In this document: positions 9,650 to 17,622 of the stretch, in pieces | How the letters are laid out: the number at the start of each line of letters is the position of its first letter | Numbering within the stretch: the stretch's first letter is position 1 | DNA from: an uncultured Dysgonomonas sp. | GTDB taxonomy: Bacteria; Bacteroidota; Bacteroidia; Bacteroidales; Dysgonomonadaceae | Assembly (NCBI GenBank): GCA_945273835.1 | Contig: CALYPL010000009.1 | Span: 25,500 to 89,499 of the forward strand | Length of the DNA: 64,000 nt | Direction: 5' to 3' | Program-made: the position numbers and the translations under genes | The notes under the pieces: generated by a model | Databases searched by the model: none | What the model saw: the letters and a program-made list of their open reading frames with translations, nothing else | Told to the model about the DNA's origin: nothing

Positions 9650-10453
9650 TTATTTAAAGGTTATTCCGAGATCTTGTTCCATTTGTTTTTGATTTCGGAC
9701 AAGATAGTTTTTCGTCATGTGGTAGCCTAATTCATATATCTCTTGTGTATGGTCCAAATCGAACATTGAATATTTTGACAGGTTGGGTGACTCGATCAGA
9801 TAATCGCAGAGATTGCGGTCAAGCAGGGTATTAGATGCTGACATATAATGAAAAGAACGCTCAGCTACGTATTTTAACGACTCTTTGTAGGCTGATCGTG
9901 TCAGTGGACTAACGTTGATTCCGATCACTTTATCGCACTTTTTACGGATAATGGATACAGGAAAGTTTTTCAGCAAACCACCGTCTACATAGTGATGCTC
10001 ACCAATTTTCACAGGAGTGAAAACGATAGGAACGGTACAGGATGCAATAATAGCTTGTATGAGTTCTCCGGAAGAGAAAATATGTGATTCACCGAATTCA
10101 ATATCGGTGGCAACTATATGAAGAGGTATTTTCAGCTCTTCGAAGGTACGGGCTGTAAGGTGGTCACTCAAGAAGTTATTGAATCTTGAGTTTTTGAAAA
10201 TTCCGGATTTTGGTAGGGTAAATTCGGCAAATTCGCGAAATGCTTTGTTTTGGAAATAACTCAGAATATCTTTCGGACTATGTCCGTCCGCATAAAATAC
10301 ACCCGCAAAAGCACCGGAACTTGTCCCTGATATTACTTCAGGGTATATCCCGACTTCATTAATGGCTTGTAATGCTCCTAAATGGGCGAGCCCTTTAGCA
10401 CCTCCTCCACTTAGGGCTATCCCGATTTTATAAGCTTTGTTGTTTGTTTCCAT
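9650..10453 (-). CDS. Patatin-like phospholipase (RssA-type)
   Basis: This 267-residue protein has the patatin fold signatures: the oxyanion-hole loop GGGAKG (16-21), the nucleophile elbow GTSSG (43-47, Ser45) and the DGG dyad motif with Asp157. The family hydrolyses acyl esters of phospholipids through a Ser-Asp dyad. There is no signal peptide, so it is cytosolic or membrane-peripheral. It lies between ssb (47 bases upstream) and the GH13 gene (9 bases downstream). No promoter box was seen just upstream, so it may be read from the ssb promoter. Confidence 0.88.
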   Translation of the reverse strand: METNNKAYKIGIALSGGGAKGLAHLGALQAINEVGIYPEVISGTSSGAFAGVFYADGHSPKDILSYFQNKAFREFAEFTLPKSGIFKNSRFNNFLSDHLTARTFEELKIPLHIVATDIEFGESHIFSSGELIQAIIASCTVPIVFTPVKIGEHHYVDGGLLKNFPVSIIRKKCDKVIGINVSPLTRSAYKESLKYVAERSFHYMSASNTLLDRNLCDYLIESPNLSKYSMFDLDHTQEIYELGYHMTKNYLVRNQKQMEQDLGITFK

Positions 10454-10500
10454 TAATGTTTGCGTTTGTTTTTTAATGATGGGTGACTGACCAATAGCTT

Positions 10501-10956
10501 TTAGAATGGCAAATCGTCCGCTTCGTCAGGATTGAATTGGGTTGATGTATTGTTAAACGATTGGCTTGGCTGACTTTGTATAAAATTATTCGTTTGATTC
10601 TGCATTGTTTCTTCCCCTTCACGTCTACGTCCGAGTAGTTCAAGATTGTCAGCGTATATTTCTATTACAAAGCGCTTGATTCCGTTGGCATCATCGTATG
10701 TTCTTGAGCGGATTTTCCCTTCAATGTATACTTGACTGCCTTTGCGCACAAACTGCTCAACTACTTTTGCCAGTCCTCTCCAGCATACAATGTTATGCCA
10801 TTCAGTACGGTCAGGTATTTGCGTTCCGTTTGCAGCAGTATAGCCTCGTTCGGTAGTAGCAAGGGTGAAATTGGCAACAGCACTGCCGTTGTCGAAATAT
10901 TTTATATCGGGGTCTTTACCCACGTTTCCGATGAGTATTACTTTATTAACTGACAT
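10501..10956 (-). CDS. ssb: Single-stranded DNA-binding protein
   Basis: The 151-residue protein has an OB-fold of about 110 residues (NKVILIGNVGKDPD near the start, TEWHNIVCWRGLAK in the middle). It is followed by a Gln/Asn-rich linker and the acidic tip DDLPF that recruits replication and repair partners. I chose the ATG at 10956 (MSVNKVILIG), which aligns with normal SSB N-termini; a frame extension to 10983 adds nine atypical residues. A -7 box lies 24 bases before this ATG. Confidence 0.96.
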   Translation of the reverse strand: MSVNKVILIGNVGKDPDIKYFDNGSAVANFTLATTERGYTAANGTQIPDRTEWHNIVCWRGLAKVVEQFVRKGSQVYIEGKIRSRTYDDANGIKRFVIEIYADNLELLGRRREGEETMQNQTNNFIQSQPSQSFNNTSTQFNPDEADDLPF

Positions 10957-10980
10957 AATTATTTTTACTTTAATTATAGA

Positions 10981-10988
10981 CAAATATA
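10981..10988 (-). promoter_or_regulatory. Candidate -7 box for ssb
   Basis: TATATTTG on the minus strand matches TAnnTTTG and is 24 bases from the chosen ssb ATG. Transcription from it would begin at or inside the longer reading frame starting at 10983, which supports the shorter start. Confidence 0.55.
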
Positions 10989-11032
10989 TGAATTTTATTC
11001 GCTTTTTGGATTGAAGTATTACGTTTAAAGCA

Positions 11033-11530
11033 TTATTTTTTTATTGATATCATTTTCTGAAGAAACAGATTGTTTGGTATGATTATCAATTGATTATCAG
11101 TAGTCCTCAAATGTGTATAAAAAGTTTGTATTGTTTCAATGGTTGCCTCGATAGGCATATCTTTGTCTATTATATTAATCTGATCTCCTATTTTATAAGC
11201 TGTGGTGAAGAATAAGATTATCCCTGCCGTTATGTTACTTAATATAGACCATTGGGCAAATAAGGCTGCTCCGATGACCGCAAAAATAGAGGAAATAGCA
11301 ATTAATATGTTTTCGGGCTTTACTCCCCATATTACAGCAAGCGTAAATAAACCAGTCCAATTTATAAGTACTGATATAATGTGTTTTATATGTCCCGTAC
11401 GGGTCTCTGGTCTGAGACTGATTGCGCTATATTTATTTATTATTTTTTTTGCAATGTATTTAGATATAGGTATGATTATCACGGTTATTCCCGATGCTAT
11501 AATTTGAGGGAAATATTCTTGAATATTCAT
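11033..11530 (-). CDS. Small mechanosensitive channel, MscS family (minimal form)
   Basis: The 165-residue protein has three predicted membrane helices (about 10-30, 50-70 and 75-110). The last one, AALFAQWSILSNITAGIILF, matches the pore-lining TM3 of MscS, and a short beta-domain-like segment follows. The large cytoplasmic alpha/beta vestibule of E. coli MscS (286 residues) is absent. MscS channels release solutes on hypo-osmotic shock; that role is inferred here. The ATG at 11530 is preferred because the hydrophobic region begins directly after it; an upstream in-frame ATG at 11584 would add 18 residues and run close to the rpsO terminator. Confidence 0.75.
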   Translation of the reverse strand: MNIQEYFPQIIASGITVIIIPISKYIAKKIINKYSAISLRPETRTGHIKHIISVLINWTGLFTLAVIWGVKPENILIAISSIFAVIGAALFAQWSILSNITAGIILFFTTAYKIGDQINIIDKDMPIEATIETIQTFYTHLRTTDNQLIIIPNNLFLQKMISIKK

Positions 11531-11585
11531 ATTGAGTATGTTGTTAGGTTTTGTGTAGTTGATTATTCGATATGTTGAAAACAAT

Positions 11586-11612
11586 AAAGGCGCTTTTTGT
11601 TGAAGCGCCTTT
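11586..11612 (-). terminator. Intrinsic terminator after rpsO
   Basis: A 10-bp stem (AAAGGCGCTT, 11586-11595, with AAGCGCCTTT, 11603-11612) has a 7-base loop. It lies 22 bases after the rpsO stop, with a short T-rich tail on the minus strand. Confidence 0.8.
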
Positions 11613-11634
11613 ACTATTTGTTTTTTTCTGAAGA

Positions 11635-11904
11635 TTATTTTCTGATTCCCAGTTCTTTGATGATTGAACGATATCTTTCGATGTCTTTATCGATCAAATA
11701 ATCGAGCAATCTACGGCGTTTACCTACGAGAATTTTCAATGATCTTTCTGTGTTATAGTCCTTCTTATTTGACTTGAGATGCTCAGTCAAATGCGAAATA
11801 CGGTATGAAAACAATGCTATCTGAGCCTCAGGTGAGCCGGTATCAGTGTTAGACTTTCCGTATTTTGCGAAGAGTTCTTGCTTTTTCGCTGAATCTAAAT
11901 ACAT
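11635..11904 (-). CDS. rpsO: 30S ribosomal protein S15
   Basis: An 89-residue protein with the S15 pattern: NTDTGSPEAQIALFSYRISHLTEHLK near residues 19-45 and the basic stretch GKRRRLLDYL near 61-70 that contacts 16S rRNA. S15 is an early-binding protein of the 30S platform. Length is standard. It has the best-formed promoter of the region (TTG-N20-TACCTTTG) and a terminator directly after it, so it is a single-gene transcript. Confidence 0.97.
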   Translation of the reverse strand: MYLDSAKKQELFAKYGKSNTDTGSPEAQIALFSYRISHLTEHLKSNKKDYNTERSLKILVGKRRRLLDYLIDKDIERYRSIIKELGIRK

Positions 11905-11935
11905 ATGTTTAAATTTATGTGTGTTATAAACAACG

Positions 11936-11966
11936 CAAAGGTAATGATATTTTATCTATATACCAA
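11936..11966 (-). promoter_or_regulatory. rpsO promoter with -33 and -7 elements
   Basis: On the minus strand a TTG (complement of 11964-11966) is followed after 20 bases by TACCTTTG (11936-11943). This fits the Bacteroides -33/-7 arrangement in sequence and spacing. The ATG is 32 bases downstream. Confidence 0.72.
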
Positions 11967-11989
11967 TGATTTTGCCATTTTTCTGTTTT

Positions 11990-12358
11990 TCAGAACGGCA
12001 GATCGTCCACTTCATCGCTTTTGAAAGTTATAGGCTGTGCTGAAGCAGGATCGTCGCCGGGAGTAAATGGTGTACCCTGTGGAGCTGACGGCGCACCCGC
12101 TAATTCAACTTTCCATGCCCGTAAATCCGTGTACCAGTTGCCGTTGTATTCACGGCTTTCAATATCAAACGATATTTCCAGCATATTACCAATTTGCAAT
12201 ACCGATTCGTTAATTTTGTCTCCCCACATAGATATGCAAACTTTTTTAGGATACATACCGTCAGTTTCCAATATGATGTTTTGTTTTCTCCATTCTCCGT
12301 TTTTACCCATACCGGTTTGCAGGGGCATTACTTGTATTAATTTAGCTGTCAGTACCAT
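11990..12358 (-). CDS. DUF3127 protein with SSB-like acidic tail
   Basis: The 122-residue protein has a DUF3127-like, probably OB-fold beta-barrel in residues 1-85 (KKVCISMWGD, then EISFDIESREYNGNWYTDLRAWK). A Pro/Ala/Gly-rich linker follows and it ends EVDDLPF. The final DDLPF is identical to the end of this genome's SSB. DUF3127 has no established function; the architecture (OB-like core, flexible linker, acidic tip) copies that of SSB. I infer a nucleic-acid-associated role and possible binding to SSB partners. It lies 11 bases downstream of the AI-2E transporter gene and is probably co-transcribed with it. Confidence 0.82.
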   Translation of the reverse strand: MVLTAKLIQVMPLQTGMGKNGEWRKQNIILETDGMYPKKVCISMWGDKINESVLQIGNMLEISFDIESREYNGNWYTDLRAWKVELAGAPSAPQGTPFTPGDDPASAQPITFKSDEVDDLPF

Positions 12359-12369
12359 TTTATATTTTT

Positions 12370-13506
12370 TTAATTAGTATCGTTTTTCTCATTAATTTCA
12401 GAACAATTATTCAGGCTTTTGATAACTTGTTCCTCCTTTTTAATAAACTCTTTGTAATATGATAGTAGCAGAGTAGTCATCGGTATAGCTATTATCATAC
12501 CTAAAATACCGAATAGATATCCCCAAATAGATAAAGATAATAAAATTATGGCGGGATTGAGTCCCATGGCTTTTCCCATAATTTTAGGAGTGAGCACTAA
12601 ATCCATAATGCATTGTACAATTATGTATATAAGAATTGTCAGCCCTATCATAGCCCAAAAACTGTCTCCTGTCTGCGAAGATCTGAGCCAACATAAAAGT
12701 AAGGCAATCGGGAACGTTATGACTTGAAGATAAGGTATCATGTGAACAAATCCGACTATAAATCCGAATATTATAGCCATAGGTAACCCGATGATCTGAA
12801 AACCAATAGCATAAAGTATGGCAAGGATACAGCATATCAAAGCCTGGCTGCGGAAATATTTATTCATGCTTACCTCTACGTCGCTCAGCACACGGTTTAC
12901 CGTAGAGCGGTGTTTAGGAGGAATCAAGTTTTTTCGCAGCTCATTTATTTTGTCGTAATCCATCATTATAAATATAAGGTACAATATAGTAATGAAAATT
13001 ACAGCTAAACCTACTAAAAGAGCGATGGTATTTGAAAATAATTGCAGTATTGTGGGGCTGAATTTTTCAATTGCATCAGCAAACGAGTCTTTAGTAAGAA
13101 ATTCGTTGATTTCATTGAAATTAATATATCTGTTTATAATTTCCGAAAGAGTGAGGGATATGCCGTCATTACCGATAGTCGGCAATTGGTAATTATTGAT
13201 CAACGTGTTTATCTGCCAGATCTCTTGCTCTATAAATGGCGATAATCCGAGAAACAAAGCGCAAAGTACCCCTAAAAGTGATAACAGTGTCAGCACAACA
13301 GCAAAACTATGCGCAATCTTAAACTTACGCTGAAATAGCTTCACAACCGGATTGAGCATGTATGCTATAAGCCATGCTATGATGAACGGTAACAATACGC
13401 CACGCAGCATGTACAAAAAGTACAATGCTGTTAAAAACGAAAGTACACTTATAACGAGCCGTACGGTGCGATCGAAGGTGTAAGGGCGACTATTTATTTG
13501 TCCCAT
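12370..13506 (-). CDS. AI-2E family transporter (PerM-like membrane protein)
   Basis: A 378-residue polytopic inner-membrane protein with about eight hydrophobic segments. It has the family layout: paired N-terminal helices (about 15-45), a less hydrophobic central section (about 95-145), and a C-terminal block with IGLPMAIIFGFIVGFVHMIPYLG-like and LNPAIILLSLSIWGYLFGILGM-like stretches. Members include AI-2 exporters and Na+/H+ antiporter-like proteins, so the substrate is not predictable. It is divergent from dacB, and both start from a shared palindromic promoter at 13539-13554. Confidence 0.86.
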   Translation of the reverse strand: MGQINSRPYTFDRTVRLVISVLSFLTALYFLYMLRGVLLPFIIAWLIAYMLNPVVKLFQRKFKIAHSFAVVLTLLSLLGVLCALFLGLSPFIEQEIWQINTLINNYQLPTIGNDGISLTLSEIINRYINFNEINEFLTKDSFADAIEKFSPTILQLFSNTIALLVGLAVIFITILYLIFIMMDYDKINELRKNLIPPKHRSTVNRVLSDVEVSMNKYFRSQALICCILAILYAIGFQIIGLPMAIIFGFIVGFVHMIPYLQVITFPIALLLCWLRSSQTGDSFWAMIGLTILIYIIVQCIMDLVLTPKIMGKAMGLNPAIILLSLSIWGYLFGILGMIIAIPMTTLLLSYYKEFIKKEEQVIKSLNNCSEINEKNDTN

Positions 13507-13538
13507 TATATATCTATGTATAGGGCTATATATATTGT

Positions 13539-13554
13539 TATCTTTGCAAAGATA
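13539..13554. promoter_or_regulatory. Palindromic back-to-back -7 boxes between AI-2E transporter and dacB
   Basis: TATCTTTGCAAAGATA is a perfect 16-base palindrome. It reads as TATCTTTG, a consensus -7 box, on each strand. The plus-strand box is 52 bases before the dacB ATG; the minus-strand box is 40 bases before the transporter ATG. Confidence 0.6.
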
Positions 13555-13598
13555 TTTTATTTCATGGATATTTTGAGAATTTTAAATATAGATTATAT

Positions 13599-15035
13599 AT
13601 GCGTTTTAGATACTATTTGCTTGTTTTAGGATTGCTATTTATAAATTTTTGTAGTTTGTCTGCTCAGCAAGCTACACGTTCAGGACTTGATGTTTTTCTC
13701 AATCAGAAGGCTATAAAACATGCCTCAGTCGGTATTTGTATCAAAGATATAGACGGACGTGAGATTCTTGCTTATAACAGTGAAAAATCATTAACTCCCG
13801 CTTCCACACTCAAATTAGTGACTACCGCTTCAGCCCTTGAAATGTTGGGTGCGGATTTTTCGTTCAACACCAAACTTATATGGGACGAGGCGAACAAGAG
13901 ACTCATTGTTTCGGGTGAGGGTGATCCCACTCTCGGAAGTGAGTATATGGCAAATAAGGATTTTATCAAAGAATGGACAAACGCCATCTGCAATAATGTT
14001 GATAAGCAAAAAATTGATATACTGATAGATGATAGTTACTATGGCTATGCCGGTCTGTCGCGCAAATGGATTCGTGAAGATATCGGCAATTATTTTGCTT
14101 CGGGCAGCTATGGAATAAGCGTATATGATAATACCTATCGGATATTAATCAATACCGAACGGAATGATACTTGCCCGATCATTATAAGAACAGAGCCTGT
14201 TATGCCTTTTATAAATTTTGAAAATGAATTGTCGACAAATCAACAAAATCAAGATAACGGATATATATTAGGCGAACCATTCTCAAATGTACGTAAGTTA
14301 GTGGGTTCTATTCCAGCAAACAAAAAATCATTCACTATCAAAGGCTCAATTCCCGATCCAGGGCTGTATTTAGGAGAATGCCTGATTTCACCTTTATCAG
14401 AATCAGGATATTCGGTCGATTTAGTGCAAACTACACGTAACCACACCGATGAAATTAGAAATTTGAATAGTATCATTAACGGAAAGGTTTTTTATACCTA
14501 TAAATCGCCTGCATTAAAAGATATAATAAAGGTAGTGAATGTACGAAGCAATAATCACTATGCAGAGCACATTATCCGTGCTATCGGAAAAAATAATAAA
14601 ACCGTTGAGAACTACACTGATCCCTTAGATTCGGGTATAACATCAATAAATAATCTTTGGAAAGAAAAAGGACTTGATACAGATGCCCTGTTTATGTACG
14701 ATGGTTGCGGTCTTGCTCCGTCAGATGCAGTAAGTCCTCAGTTTTTGTGCGATATGTTAGTATATATGCAGACAAAAAGCCGAAATGCAGATGCGTTTTT
14801 TAAGTCTTTGCCCAAAGCAGGTAACGAAGGGACGGTTCGTAATTTTATGAAGAATACGACTTTAAAAGGTTCAGTATATGTTAAGAGTGGAAGTATTGAG
14901 AAAGTCAGATGCTATGCGGGCTACTATGTTGAGGGAGACCGAAAATTGGCTTTCAGCATCATGGTTAATAATTATAATGGCCCTTACAGTACAGTTGTAA
15001 AGGCCATTGAGAAATTATTGTCAGCTTATCTGTGA
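13599..15035 (+). CDS. dacB: D-alanyl-D-alanine carboxypeptidase/endopeptidase (PBP4 family)
   Basis: A periplasmic serine peptidase of 478 residues that trims or cleaves peptidoglycan cross-links. A signal peptide (1-22, ending SLSAQ) precedes the three penicillin-binding motifs: SxxK as Ser69-Thr-Leu-Lys72, SxN as Ser317-Asn-Asn319, and KTG in the variant form Lys429-Ser-Gly431. The roughly 240-residue insertion between SxxK and SxN is typical of the PBP4/DacB class C proteins. It ends two bases before the stop of the convergent FKBP gene, and no terminator lies between them. Confidence 0.94.
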   Translation: MRFRYYLLVLGLLFINFCSLSAQQATRSGLDVFLNQKAIKHASVGICIKDIDGREILAYNSEKSLTPASTLKLVTTASALEMLGADFSFNTKLIWDEANKRLIVSGEGDPTLGSEYMANKDFIKEWTNAICNNVDKQKIDILIDDSYYGYAGLSRKWIREDIGNYFASGSYGISVYDNTYRILINTERNDTCPIIIRTEPVMPFINFENELSTNQQNQDNGYILGEPFSNVRKLVGSIPANKKSFTIKGSIPDPGLYLGECLISPLSESGYSVDLVQTTRNHTDEIRNLNSIINGKVFYTYKSPALKDIIKVVNVRSNNHYAEHIIRAIGKNNKTVENYTDPLDSGITSINNLWKEKGLDTDALFMYDGCGLAPSDAVSPQFLCDMLVYMQTKSRNADAFFKSLPKAGNEGTVRNFMKNTTLKGSVYVKSGSIEKVRCYAGYYVEGDRKLAFSIMVNNYNGPYSTVVKAIEKLLSAYL

Positions 15036-15037
15036 CG

Positions 15038-15646
15038 CTATCTTTTGATCGGTTTAACCCTTAAAAGTTTTATGTCGAAACTGAGTGTTGTATTTGCAGG
15101 AATACTTTGTTGCGTGATTGTTCCATAACCTAATTGAGAAGGAATAACCACGTTTACAGCATCACCTTCTTGCATAGCATAAAGAGCAGTATTCCATCCT
15201 TCAATGACTCCTCCCTTTTGTAATACAAAAGTAACCCCGTTTTCTTGATTCTTACCCCATGTGTATTTTACACCGTCGATGTAATAATCACCCTGTTCAG
15301 TACCATCGAATATATATGGGGTTTTGTCAAACTTATAGAACCAACCCATGTAACGGACAACCACCGTGTCGCCATATTGAGGAGTTATACCAACTGATCT
15401 CGTAACTTCTTTGAATGGGCTATTTGCTTCAGTATATTTCTTCAAATACACAGAGCCGTTGCCGGTACGAGAACGAACCTCCTTATAATCGGAGTTACTC
15501 ACAAACCCGTTATAAATTTTGATCTGAAATTCTTTCCAGTCTTGTGACGACTTATTGTCATCATCATCGTCCCCGCACGAAGATACAGTAAGCAGTATTC
15601 CGCAAAGAGCAAGAGACAATAGTAAGTATTTTTTTATTTTATACAT
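15038..15646 (-). CDS. FKBP-type peptidyl-prolyl isomerase lipoprotein
   Basis: This 202-residue protein has a lipoprotein signal ending VSSC (Cys24). The Cys is followed directly by Gly and five Asp residues, which resembles the acidic lipoprotein export signal of Bacteroidota, so surface exposure is possible. The C-terminal half is an FKBP domain (GDTVVVRYMGWFY, then a VIEGWNTALYAMQEGD-type core and IPSQLGYG, about 95-200). The domain catalyses proline cis-trans isomerisation and helps folding of exported proteins. It lies 8 bases downstream of glyS and is probably co-transcribed with it. Confidence 0.9.
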   Translation of the reverse strand: MYKIKKYLLLSLALCGILLTVSSCGDDDDDNKSSQDWKEFQIKIYNGFVSNSDYKEVRSRTGNGSVYLKKYTEANSPFKEVTRSVGITPQYGDTVVVRYMGWFYKFDKTPYIFDGTEQGDYYIDGVKYTWGKNQENGVTFVLQKGGVIEGWNTALYAMQEGDAVNVVIPSQLGYGTITQQSIPANTTLSFDIKLLRVKPIKR

Positions 15647-15654
15647 AAGAATAT

Positions 15655-17193
15655 TTAATTCAATTTCTTGAGTAATGTTTTCAGGCTTACTTTGTCCGAT
15701 ATAATATCAGAAAGTTTATCGATAGCCACCCGTTCCTGCTCCATCGTGTCGCGATAACGAATAGTTACCGTATTATCCTGTAATGTCTGATGATCGACTG
15801 TTACGCAATACGGCGTACCGATTGCATCCTGACGGCGGTAGCGTTTACCGATGCTGTCTTTCTCGTCATATTGACATTTGAAATCAAATTTCAGCGAGTC
15901 AATTATTTCACGAGCTTTTTCAGGTAGATTATCTTTTTTGAGAAGTGGTAACACAGCTAATTTTATCGGAGCCAAAGCAGGCGGGAATTTCAGTACAACA
16001 CGAGACTCACTTCCTTCAACCTGTTCCTCCGTGTAAGCTGCCGACATAACGGTCAGGAACATACGGTCTACACCAATTGATGTTTCAACTACATAAGGTG
16101 TGTACGATTTATTAAGTTCAGGATCAAAATACTGAATTTTCTTGCCCGAAAATTTCTCGTGGCTGCTTAAATCGAAGTCTGTGCGTGAATGGATACCCTC
16201 AACCTCTTTAAAACCGAATGGCATTTCGAATTCAATATCGGTTGCGGCATTAGCATAATGAGCTAATTTGTCGTGATCATGGAATCGGTATTTCTGATCT
16301 CCGAACCCAAGAGCTTTATGCCATTTCATGCGGGTTTCTTTCCACTTGGAAAACCATTGTAGTTCCTCGCCCGGACGTACGAAAAATTGCATTTCCATCT
16401 GTTCAAACTCACGCATACGGAATATGAACTGACGGGCTACGATTTCGTTACGAAAGGCTTTACCGATCTGCGCAATACCGAAAGGAACTTTCATACGTCC
16501 TGTTTTTTGCACATTCAGAAAATTAACAAAGATACCTTGAGCCGTTTCAGGACGAAGATAAACTTTCATCGCTCCATCCGCTGTCGAACCCATCTCCGTT
16601 GCAAACATCAGATTAAACTGGCGCACATCAGTCCAGTTGCGGGTTCCGCTTATGGGGCAAACTATTTCGCAATCAATAATTATCTGACGTATCTCATCAA
16701 GATTGTTTTCGTTTAATGCTTCAGCAAATCGTGTATGAACCTGATCACGTTTAGCCTGCTGATCCAATACGCGTTGATTAGTCTGGCGGAACATGGCTTC
16801 ATCAAAAGATTCACCGAAACGTTTAGCCGCTTTCTCAACTTCTTTATTTATTTTATCATCTATTTTAGCCAGATACTCTTCGATAAGCACATCGGCACGA
16901 TAACGTTTTTTGCTGTCTTTGTTGTCGATGAGCGGGTCGTTGAAAGCATCAACATGTCCTGAGGCTTTCCAAATGGTCGGGTGCATAAATATTGCAGAAT
17001 CAATACCTACAACGTTTTCATTAAGCAGAACCATACTGTCCCACCAGTATTTTTTGATGTTGTTCTTTAGCTCAACGCCCATCTGACCATAATCGTAGAC
17101 TGCACCTAATCCATCATAAATTTCGCTCGACGGAAAAACAAAACCATACTCTTTGCAATGCGATACAATTTTCTTAAAAATATCCTCGGACAT
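15655..17193 (-). CDS. glyS: Glycyl-tRNA synthetase (single-chain, eukaryotic/archaeal type)
   Basis: A class II aminoacyl-tRNA synthetase charging tRNA-Gly. The protein of 512 residues contains class II motif 2 (RNEIVARQFIFRMREFEQ) and motif 3 (ETSIGVDRMFL), plus a C-terminal anticodon-binding domain (about 400-512). It is a homodimeric one-gene form rather than the alpha/beta pair of many bacteria. I placed the start at the ATG at 17193 (MSEDIFKKIV); the frame continues upstream to 17331, but those residues are low-complexity and not part of known GlyRS proteins. Confidence 0.95.
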   Translation of the reverse strand: MSEDIFKKIVSHCKEYGFVFPSSEIYDGLGAVYDYGQMGVELKNNIKKYWWDSMVLLNENVVGIDSAIFMHPTIWKASGHVDAFNDPLIDNKDSKKRYRADVLIEEYLAKIDDKINKEVEKAAKRFGESFDEAMFRQTNQRVLDQQAKRDQVHTRFAEALNENNLDEIRQIIIDCEIVCPISGTRNWTDVRQFNLMFATEMGSTADGAMKVYLRPETAQGIFVNFLNVQKTGRMKVPFGIAQIGKAFRNEIVARQFIFRMREFEQMEMQFFVRPGEELQWFSKWKETRMKWHKALGFGDQKYRFHDHDKLAHYANAATDIEFEMPFGFKEVEGIHSRTDFDLSSHEKFSGKKIQYFDPELNKSYTPYVVETSIGVDRMFLTVMSAAYTEEQVEGSESRVVLKFPPALAPIKLAVLPLLKKDNLPEKAREIIDSLKFDFKCQYDEKDSIGKRYRRQDAIGTPYCVTVDHQTLQDNTVTIRYRDTMEQERVAIDKLSDIISDKVSLKTLLKKLN

Positions 17194-17622
17194 ATTCTTG
17201 TTGTCTTTTTTAACTATTGATTTATTATTATTGATAGTTTTAATCCTCACAAAGTAACTATTTTTTTTTGATATTGGCTCCTGACGCTTTACTAATATTG
17301 TGATAACTGTGTTGTTGATGCAAATCAGCAATAGGAATTATAAGGTATTTTTAGATTTTTGAAAATGTTTATCTGTTCCATGAGGAAAACATTTTTTGAG
17401 AGTAAAACAGCTTTGCGCTTGAATTTTCAATTATAATAGTTGAGTTTAAATGGGGGGAGTACACGTGAACAAAATTATATATTTTTTATTATATAAATAT
17501 TATCAACTTGCGTTCCGATATTATCATGGATGATACATTAGTTTCTCAGGTTATATAATCAAAATATGATGTAAAGTTGTTACGTTTGTTACTTTTATAA
17601 GTATAATGCAAATCTTTGTGAT
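17194..17622. other. Divergent intergenic region between glyS and argB
   Basis: About 430 AT-rich bases. They hold the argB -7 box (17581-17588) and, on the minus strand around 17259-17266, TTACTTTG, a one-base-short version of a -7 box that may serve glyS. No RNA gene, hairpin terminator or conserved reading frame is visible in the middle. Confidence 0.6.
17581..17588 (+). promoter_or_regulatory. Candidate -7 box for argB
   Basis: TACGTTTG fits TAnnTTTG and lies 35 bases before the argB ATG. Confidence 0.5.

Noticed and set aside
17194..17331. N-terminal extension of glycyl-tRNA synthetase
   Set aside because: Low-complexity residues unlike GlyRS N-termini; the ATG at 17193 fits the family.
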